Positions 57,607 through 64,000 of a DNA stretch of 64,000 nucleotides are shown here, piece after piece (position 1 is the first letter of the stretch; the number at the start of each line of letters is the position of its first letter). The notes below the pieces were generated by a model. It searched no databases. It was not told the DNA's origin and was given only the letters and a program-made list of their open reading frames with translations. This stretch comes from Mesostigma viride. Taxonomy: Eukaryota > Streptophyta > Mesostigmatophyceae > Mesostigmatales > Mesostigmataceae. The position numbers were made by a program, and so were the translations under genes. The stretch lies in contig RPFO01000406.1 of the NCBI GenBank assembly GCA_009746045.1, positions 3,072,872 to 3,136,871 of the forward strand, written 5' to 3'.

Positions 57607-57745
57607 CATACCCGTGACCCCTTCCTCCGTGGTGGCGCCCAGGCCCAAGTTGGGGTACGTGAACTCCTCCTCCATCTGGGACCACACAGCATGCACGAAG
57701 AAACCATTCGTTAGTCCTGAGATATAGGAAGGGGAGCAGTGGTTT

Positions 57746-59632
57746 TCACCAACTCAGTATACCAAGAAGGAAGAGTGAGCCCCTTCTCTTTTGGCAATAC
57801 TCCTGGACCACCTCATGGCAGTGAGTCAAGTCAGACAACCACAGCCATGTGGCAGTAGACTCTAACTCTCCTTTCCAGTGCACCTTAAACTGCAGCTGCT
57901 TGGTCCTACCCTTTCCTTTGACTCTGTGAGCCACCAGCTGCTCCACTTCATATATCCTCTCCCCCTCAGTATCCAGCTCAAATGGTAATGGAGCAGAAAG
58001 GCGTCCCTGCAAGGTGTTGCGTTTATACAGCTTGAGCTGGGCCAGGTGAAACACATTAGTCTTAAGCCTCCAGTGGGAAGGCACCTGGACTTGAACTACA
58101 GTCCCATAGTGGAAGGTGTCCAGGACAGGGTAAGGTCCCAACCACAAGGTTTGCAGTTTCCTGCATTGCTCCTTTTCAGGTAGCACACGATTAGCCTCCA
58201 AGAGCACCAGGTCACCAGGAGCCACAAAGGTGTGTGTAGCCAACATCTGTTGCCAAGCATTGTTTAAATACTTGTCCTGTGCATGCAACATCTGAGCAGC
58301 AACCATACTGTGAGCTTCCTGGAAGGATGCTATCAGCTGGTGGATAGAGGTTAGGCGTCTTCTGAAGGGGCCTTCAGCATCCCTGTCAGGTAACTCCAGG
58401 TCAAATGGAGTCAAGGGGCACTGGCCATGGCAAATGACAAATGGAGACATTTGGTGAGGAGCCAGGGGTGAGTTGTTGATGGCAAACTCTATGAAGGGAA
58501 GTTTCTTGTCCCATTCCTTGTTATCATGGGTACAATAGTGCTTCTGGCATTCCCGTACAATACGGTTCAGCCTCTCCACAGCCCCCGTGCTAGCACACCT
58601 GTATGCTACTCCAAAGGCCAACTTAGTGTCCAGGATGTCAAAGAAGGACTTCCAAAACCCAGACATCCACAAGGGATCCTGGTCAGTGATGATTACACGT
58701 GGCATGCCATGTAGTCTGTACACCTCCTTCATGAACAACTCTACACACTGGGCAGCTGTGAGATGGGCATTGCAGGGGATGAGATGGCACATTCTAGACA
58801 GCCTGTCCATCACCACCAGTATCCTGTCATTGCCAGCATCAGAAACAGGCAAGCCACAAATGAAGTCCATGGTCACACTGATCCAGGGTCGAAGGGGAAT
58901 AGGCATGGCCATAGGAAAGATAGGTACTGCCTGAGTCCTAACCTTATTCCTTTGGCATGAGTCACAGGAAGCCACATAGGCTTTGATATCACGAAACATG
59001 CCAGGCCACCAAAACCTCTCTTGTACTTCATGGAGAAGCTTAGCATACCCAGGATGACACGCAGTCACGTCGTCATGGAAGCAATGCAACACAGTGGGAA
59101 TGGCCATTTCTGGCACATAGACCTTCCTGGTCACTACATGATCTGCATCCTGGGTGTGGACATACAGGACTCCCTCCCAGTACTCCACAGGCCTGTTACC
59201 AAAGCTTCCTTCCTGAATGGCCTTAGTGGCCAGGTCCTCAGTTTTAGTGAAGGCCTTAATCACGTCCAGCAGGGCAATACTCATAGGGTTAGGTAGGACT
59301 AGCTGTTTGTCAGGTCCTAAGGGCTGCAGCTGCAGCACCTCACCCTCCTGCACGTGACTAGTGACTAGATGCTTGGATGACAGAACATCAGCCACAGGTG
59401 TACGTGACTTCCCCTTGATCTCAGCTGCCAATCCTCTAGACTTGGACAGCATCCCTGGCTCCAGTATCCACTTCCTGGGCCGTCCCTTCCCCCTCCTAGG
59501 ATTCTCTGTGCTTGGTTGTGTTGTGAGAGTGGACTGGCTACCAGCAGAACCCTCCCTAAGACTGCCCTGCAGTGACTGATCCCCACCCTGGACGCCTGTC
59601 GACCCTGGGACAGAGCCCTGGTCAATGAGCAT
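57746..59632 (-). CDS. Gypsy-2 integrase with chromodomain
   Basis: The frame is 628 codons and, unlike in Gypsy-1, runs without a break from the zinc domain through the DDE core (MDFICGLP, ITDQDPLWMS, GAVERLNR) and GPY/F-like module to the chromodomain (HWKG, TWLWLSDL). Two extra bases near 57786 change the last residues. It lies in -1 phase to the RT frame. The insertion function may be intact at the protein level. Confidence 0.85.
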   Translation of the reverse strand: MLIDQGSVPGSTGVQGGDQSLQGSLREGSAGSQSTLTTQPSTENPRRGKGRPRKWILEPGMLSKSRGLAAEIKGKSRTPVADVLSSKHLVTSHVQEGEVLQLQPLGPDKQLVLPNPMSIALLDVIKAFTKTEDLATKAIQEGSFGNRPVEYWEGVLYVHTQDADHVVTRKVYVPEMAIPTVLHCFHDDVTACHPGYAKLLHEVQERFWWPGMFRDIKAYVASCDSCQRNKVRTQAVPIFPMAMPIPLRPWISVTMDFICGLPVSDAGNDRILVVMDRLSRMCHLIPCNAHLTAAQCVELFMKEVYRLHGMPRVIITDQDPLWMSGFWKSFFDILDTKLAFGVAYRCASTGAVERLNRIVRECQKHYCTHDNKEWDKKLPFIEFAINNSPLAPHQMSPFVICHGQCPLTPFDLELPDRDAEGPFRRRLTSIHQLIASFQEAHSMVAAQMLHAQDKYLNNAWQQMLATHTFVAPGDLVLLEANRVLPEKEQCRKLQTLWLGPYPVLDTFHYGTVVQVQVPSHWRLKTNVFHLAQLKLYKRNTLQGRLSAPLPFELDTEGERIYEVEQLVAHRVKGKGRTKQLQFKVHWKGELESTATWLWLSDLTHCHEVVQEYCQKRRGSLFLLGILSW

Positions 59633-59774
59633 CTCGTGACTAAAGCTAGCCTCTACAGGGGGTGGCTCAGCTTGGAGGTTTGCTGGTTAGCTGCCTGTGC
59701 CCTGGTGACAGCACCACACTCTACTACAGAAACCATGGCAGCACAAATATCCAGATCCTCGTGAAATGCTCCCA

Positions 59775-61811
59775 TCAGATCCCTTCTCTAGAGAGGGCGT
59801 CTGGCACCACATTCTGTGATCCTGGGACATACTGCACAGAGAAAGGATAGAATCCCCCTAGGTACTCCATCCACCCAGCCATCCTCTTACTCATCCTACT
59901 CTGTTCTAGCACGTGCACCAAGGGCCTGTGGTCAGTCATCAGGGTGATAGACTCTTGCCCTAGCCCATCTGTAGCACTGCTAGCCACAGAAAACTGAGCT
60001 CCCTTCAACAGATGCTCCCACTTGTGACATGCTACCACTAAACCCAGCAACTCCTGCTCGTGTACAGGGTAGTTACGTTCAGCTGAGCTCATGGTTTTAG
60101 ACATGTACTCCACTGGCTGTGGTCCATAGCCATGGTCTTGCATCAGCACAGCACCTATGGCGCCTTGAGAGGCATCTGACCTAACCTGATAAGGTAGATC
60201 TGGATTGGGACCCACTAGCACAGGGGTGGATGTGAGCTTCTGCTTCAACAGGTCAAAGGCCTGCTGACACCTATCTGTCCACTCAAACTGAACATCCTTC
60301 TTGATTAACTCAAGCAAGGGGGTGGAGATGGCAGCCATGTCAGGGATAAAACGCCTGTACCACCCCACCATGCCCAGGAAGGACTTGACATCATGTGCAG
60401 ACTGCAACACAGGCCACTCAAGGATGGCAGCAATCTTAGCATTGTCAGGTGTCATACCCAAGGAACTCAACTTGTACCCTAGGAACCCCACTTCATGCCC
60501 CCACTCCACCTTAGACCTCTTGACAGACAAGTGGTAGTGCTGGATGACCTTCAGGACCTCCTCCACGTTCTCCAGATGCTCCTTGAACGTCTTTGAGTGC
60601 ACCAGGATGTCGTCCATGTAGGCCACCACGCAGGTCCTGAACACGGGTCTTGCAGGGTCACACAGGTGGGCAATGTCTTTGAACCTGGGATTCCTGAGAT
60701 CAGGGGAGATCTGAGGCAGAGAGTTCCCTGTCAGATGGCCAAAGATAGCATTCACAAACATCTGCATAGTAGCTGGGCTGTTGGAGGCCCCCATGGGCAT
60801 CACAGTCCACTGGAACTGACCCCAGGGTGTGGAGAATGCAGTTTTTGGAATGTCCTCAGTAGCTATCCTGATCTGCCAGAACGCGTGTCTAAGGTCAAAC
60901 TTGGTGAAGTAAGATGATCCAGCTGTCCTCTCTAGCAGCTCATCAATCCGTGGCAAGGGATACTTGGACTTCACTGTGACCTTGTTCAGGCCTCTCAGAT
61001 CAATGCACAACCGCCATCCACCATCATGCTTGGGGACAAGCAAACACCCAGAGCTGAAAGGACTATTGGCAGGAAGAATGAGTCCAGCTTCCAACAAGCC
61101 TGTCAAGATCACCTTCAGCTCTGCCATCTCAGCTGGCCCCATCCTGTACATGGGAACAAAGGGAGGCCTGGCACCATCCACAAGCTTGATGACATGAGTG
61201 ATTGGCCCTTCAGGAGGGTACTGTGGCATTTTGTCCTCAAAAATGGCAGCAAACCTGTCCAAAAGGGCATCATGCAGCTTCTGCTCCTCCTCTGTGACAG
61301 CTGGTACTGGGTTCACAGCATTCACCGTGTGGCCATGAGTCTCATCAGAGGGTGAGTTAGGAACCAGATGTAAGAGAAAGACGTGTTCCACTGGGTAAGT
61401 AGCCAGGTAAGACAAGGTGTGATTGGCAGACCATACGTGCTTAAGTAATGCAGCACGTTTCTCTTCCAGTGAAGGCACCTTGACGTCCTCCTTGGCACCT
61501 GCAACCCCTCTCCCATCATTGACAGCCTCATTAGTAGAACAGCACTCTGTGACTGGTCTTTCTCCCCCCTTAATCACTGTGGTGGCGTCCCACACTGACC
61601 CATCCTGAAACTGCACCACCTTCTCAGACCACAAGATGGCAGGATTAGCAGACTCCAACCATGGCATCCCCAGAATCACATCAGCAGCAGTGAGTGGAAT
61701 GACATCTGCTGTGACAGACAAGGTTTGACGTGAGCACACTTGAAAAAGCAGTTGCACGTAGCCAGGTGAGTTACTCTGCCTACCATCAGAATATTGGACC
61801 TTAACAGGCAC
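59775..61811 (-). CDS. Gypsy-2 protease end, reverse transcriptase and RNase H
   Basis: Almost identical to the Gypsy-1 frame, with the YMDD at about 60608-60619 and the RNase H motifs. A 1-nt deletion near 59788 (CTTCTCTAG against CTTCTTCTAG) ends it early at 59775, just after the RNase H domain. The N-terminal protease part is in the overlapping frame 61676-62083. Confidence 0.82.
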   Translation of the reverse strand: MPVKVQYSDGRQSNSPGYVQLLFQVCSRQTLSVTADVIPLTAADVILGMPWLESANPAILWSEKVVQFQDGSVWDATTVIKGGERPVTECCSTNEAVNDGRGVAGAKEDVKVPSLEEKRAALLKHVWSANHTLSYLATYPVEHVFLLHLVPNSPSDETHGHTVNAVNPVPAVTEEEQKLHDALLDRFAAIFEDKMPQYPPEGPITHVIKLVDGARPPFVPMYRMGPAEMAELKVILTGLLEAGLILPANSPFSSGCLLVPKHDGGWRLCIDLRGLNKVTVKSKYPLPRIDELLERTAGSSYFTKFDLRHAFWQIRIATEDIPKTAFSTPWGQFQWTVMPMGASNSPATMQMFVNAIFGHLTGNSLPQISPDLRNPRFKDIAHLCDPARPVFRTCVVAYMDDILVHSKTFKEHLENVEEVLKVIQHYHLSVKRSKVEWGHEVGFLGYKLSSLGMTPDNAKIAAILEWPVLQSAHDVKSFLGMVGWYRRFIPDMAAISTPLLELIKKDVQFEWTDRCQQAFDLLKQKLTSTPVLVGPNPDLPYQVRSDASQGAIGAVLMQDHGYGPQPVEYMSKTMSSAERNYPVHEQELLGLVVACHKWEHLLKGAQFSVASSATDGLGQESITLMTDHRPLVHVLEQSRMSKRMAGWMEYLGGFYPFSVQYVPGSQNVVPDALSREGI

Positions 61812-62083
61812 AGGGTGGGGAGCACTGGTAGATGCAGCTCCTGCACCAAGGAAGTGGAAATGTAGTTACTTCCTGCACCTGAGTCAATCATGAAGAGACA
61901 TAAAGGCTGAGCCAAAGGGACTGGCACGTTCAACAGCCTAGCCTGGAACTTCAAGAGTTGACTGGGAATAGGAGGGCCCAATGGGGTGGTGGAATCAGAG
62001 GCAGACAAGTTGTTCACAGGACGGACATGCACAGCAGGCAAACCAGTTAACTCCACCGCTGGACGTAGTCCTGGGGGCTCCAC
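61676..62083 (-). CDS. Gypsy-2 aspartic protease, N-terminal part
   Basis: Same as the Gypsy-1 segment at 20941-21348: active site MIDSGAGSNYIS entered by -1 slippage from gag, then out of phase near 61815. The two copies share this break, so it arose before they separated or the element uses a second recoding event there. Confidence 0.75.
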   Translation of the reverse strand: MEPPGLRPAVELTGLPAVHVRPVNNLSASDSTTPLGPPIPSQLLKFQARLLNVPVPLAQPLCLFMIDSGAGSNYISTSLVQELHLPVLPTLCLLRSNILMVGRVTHLATCNCFFKCAHVKPCLSQQMSFHSLLLM

Positions 62084-63410
62084 TAGTTTTTTGGCAGCTC
62101 AGGAGGATGATCTGAAGACGAGCTCCCCACTGAAGGCTGCACCTGCTGATCCTCTATGCCGTCTGCCTCCCCTTCTCCCTCCTCCTCCTCTGCTAGGAGG
62201 TGCCACAGGGCGTTGACCATCCGACGCCTGTCTTGCCTGCTGAAGCCCTTGGGCTGGAATGGTCCCTTGCCCGAAGCCTGGAAGTTGGGTCTAAACCCAG
62301 GCTGTGCCCTGTGGTCGCTCTGGCTCACCCCAGGAGGGAAGGTGGATGGTCTGGTGAATGGAAGAACCCCCTGAGGACCCTTGGTGTCGCCTGGGAACTG
62401 GTCTCGCTTGGGGCAATCCCGTGCAAAGTGTCCCAGCTGGCCACACGTGAAACAGGCTCCTTTGGACTGCTCCATGGCACTGAGCTCCTCCATCACAGCG
62501 TTCAGCTGGTTCAGGGGCTTCTTAACAGCAGGCGCCTGGTTGCCTGCAGCAGGCTCCCACTTGAGGGAAAAGTCAGGGACACGGCACAGCGTGAGGGCAT
62601 AAGACAGCACAGTATCCCACTTCCACTCGACATAGTCGAAAGGGGAGAAATGCTTGTCAATATCCACCCTGACTTGAGGGGAGAGCCCATGCAGAAACCT
62701 GTGAAGAGCTTCAGAATCAGAGCACTGGGGGATTTTGGCCCTCAGGTTGGTAAACGTCTCTACATATTGTGGTAGTGTCAGGCCGACTGAGTACAGTTGG
62801 CCAACGCGTCCCGGTCCAGACGGAGCTGGTCCTGGGGAAGGAGAAAACGTCGAAATGAAAGCATGAGAGATGGCAAATCCTTGCAAGTATTACCTGCCGA
62901 GGATCGTAAAAACTCATCAAACCTGTCGGCTGCACTGTCGCTCATTCGCTGTCGAACCATCTTCTTCTGGATGTCCAGGGAAAGTCGTTCTTCCGCTCGT
63001 TTGCCGTAGTTAGCAAAGTGGATAGCGAACACATCCTGGAATCGAGTAGAGAAATGATCGAAACTGCGGTGGGTTAGATTGGTGAGCGACAGCTTGTCTA
63101 CGGATTCGATTTTTGGAAATGGCGGGGCGGAACCTTGATGCGGTGGTATAGTGACGGTCACGGGGACGTCGCTGGCGGGGGTGGTGAAGGTGACCGAGGT
63201 CGTCTGCGCTGGATCCTGCCTATCGCTATCCTGCGTCTCATTCCTCGTAGTAACTGCGGTACTATTAGGTAAAACCCTTCCGTCACCCAACCGAGGAGCC
63301 TCTCTCCCCAATCCAGCAACCATGTCACGCATGGCCGCCTCCTCCTCCTCAATTCTCTGACGAAGTCTTCCCACATCCTGTTCCACCTCCTCCACCATCT
63401 TTCTATACAT
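62083..63410 (-). pseudogene. Gypsy-2 Gag, frameshifted
   Basis: It matches the intact Gag of Gypsy-1, with the same coiled coil, capsid region and CFTCGQLGHFARDC knuckle. A single missing base near 62784 (GGCCGAC against GGCCTGAC) splits it into 63410-62778 and 62886-62083. Confidence 0.8.
62086..62092 (-). promoter_or_regulatory. Programmed -1 frameshift site, Gypsy-2
   Basis: The heptamer A AAA AAC in the gag frame is followed by TAG, identical to 21351-21357. Confidence 0.75.
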
Positions 63411-63963
63411 CGCTGCGTGTTGTTCATCGTGTAATAATCTGATTTTAGCTGCTGAGAGGCGATCCGCTGCAAGTCTGGTCCCGTCTCTTCCAGGCGTGGT
63501 ATTTAGCGGGAAAAGAAATGAAGAAGATGCACTCGCACAGGACTCGTTCGCGCGCTTGGAATCCTGGGCGACAGTGACGCTCCTCGACCCACGCCTGTCA
63601 GCGATGGCTCGCCTGGTTGGAGACCAGATGCAATGACGGAAAACTTGGGCCCTATGGACAACGAGGGCCGCCTCACTTCAGACATAGAAGTACGGTTGAA
63701 ATCAAGTTGACGCCGTGGAGTACGAGTAGTTGTCTCAGCACCTTCCCTAGCAATGGGTTCCAGAGATGATGACGGATCGCTTGCACCTTGATTAGTAGGG
63801 GGTAAAGGTGATTGTGTCTTCGAACTACTCATACTTCCACATGGAGTCGCGATCGTCTGCCTAGTAGAGACAACGGTTACGGCTGACTTCTAGTGTTACA
63901 GAGCAAGACAGTCACATCAGGATGTGTCTCAGTCTGTAACACCGTAAGTTTTCCGCAACTCTA
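63411..63963 (-). other. Gypsy-2 5' leader
   Basis: It is homologous to 22677-23230. A frame starting at an ATG at 63832 runs only about 109 codons in a phase different from gag, so I treat it as leader. Confidence 0.55.
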
Positions 63964-64000
63964 TGAATCTTCTCGGATGACAGACATCTGATCAACGTTG
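63964..64000 (-). repeat. Inner end of the Gypsy-2 5' LTR
   Basis: These 37 bases equal 47955-47991 exactly. The LTR continues beyond the window. Confidence 0.65.

Larger units (their letters stand above)
49224..57675 (-). pseudogene. Gypsy-2 extra ORF downstream of integrase, split by Copia-2
   Basis: The ATG at 57675 lies 70 bases after the integrase stop. The frame is cut by Copia-2 after its first 21 codons and resumes at 50299. Ignoring the insertion it is open for 379 codons to TGA at 49224. The product has a charged helical N-terminus, a CTGPCEHC cluster, and a C-terminal half with several aromatic and Cys residues. No envelope features are evident. It is not recognised. Gypsy-1 has a decayed copy, so the ORF belongs to the family. 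Confidence 0.65.
47955..64000 (-). mobile_element. Gypsy-2: chromodomain Ty3/Gypsy element, runs off the right edge
   Basis: On the minus strand it has a 5' LTR beginning at 63964 (only 37 bp in the window), leader, gag, pol, chromodomain, extra ORF, polypurine tract and 3' LTR (47955-48829). The bases 47953-47991 and 63962-64000 are identical, which is how I place the LTR edges. The element is interrupted by Copia-2 at CATAC. It shares two frame breaks in pol with Gypsy-1 and has private ones in gag and at the RNase H end. Confidence 0.8.

Overview
The window looks like a nuclear chromosome segment of a eukaryote, most likely a green alga or another lineage near the base of the plants. It carries chromodomain Ty3/Gypsy, Ty1/Copia and endonuclease-bearing non-LTR retrotransposons, TATA-box promoters and a GT-AG intron. 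I cannot name the species. Nearly all of it is either nested retroelements or a block of about 26 kb of virus-like genes that the retroelements have invaded.

Layout. 1-7012: a chain of at least seven truncated non-LTR copies (families A and B, both orientations) joined only by short AT microsatellites. 7346-8366: left end of the virus-like block, with a chromodomain-like protein. 8367-23230: Gypsy-1 on the minus strand, its 3' LTR split by a Copia element (8745-12861, TSD TTTTA) and by a 2.1 kb non-coding element with 82-bp direct terminal repeats that itself holds a MITE-like insertion. 23231-47954: the main virus-like block. 47955-64000: Gypsy-2 on the minus strand, a near twin of Gypsy-1, broken by a second, full-length Copia element on the plus strand (50300-57606, TSD CATAC).

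Virus-like block. It holds about 25 closely packed genes and no household genes. Recognisable parts are a KilA-N protein, three to four F-box-like proteins, a RING/TRAF-type zinc finger protein with one intron, a second RING-like protein, two chromodomain-like proteins, a SprT-like metalloprotease, a protein ending in a J-domain HPD motif, a tRNA-Ile(UAU), several small membrane proteins, and six proteins tagged with the same short Cys/His zinc-binding module. This repertoire resembles nucleocytoplasmic large DNA viruses, so an endogenised giant virus fragment is the best reading. No capsid, polymerase or packaging gene lies in the window, so the assignment stays an inference.

Two promoter classes alternate in the block. 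GC-rich genes (25.6-28 kb and 40.6-47.4 kb) have a TATA box about 80 bp before the ATG, often in divergent pairs around tandem arrays of CCCGTGG/CCACGGG. The more AT-rich genes (29.8-40.2 kb) often have a TATA-like tetramer only 3-10 bp before the ATG. Between 41.46 and 42.70 kb lies a large imperfect palindrome around a five-copy 41-bp tandem array, a candidate origin or fold-back element.

The two Copia elements share three unusual traits: 5'-AGTT...AACT-3' LTR ends, a retropepsin-like domain (DTQA) between integrase and reverse transcriptase, and a WHGDD motif at the RT active site.
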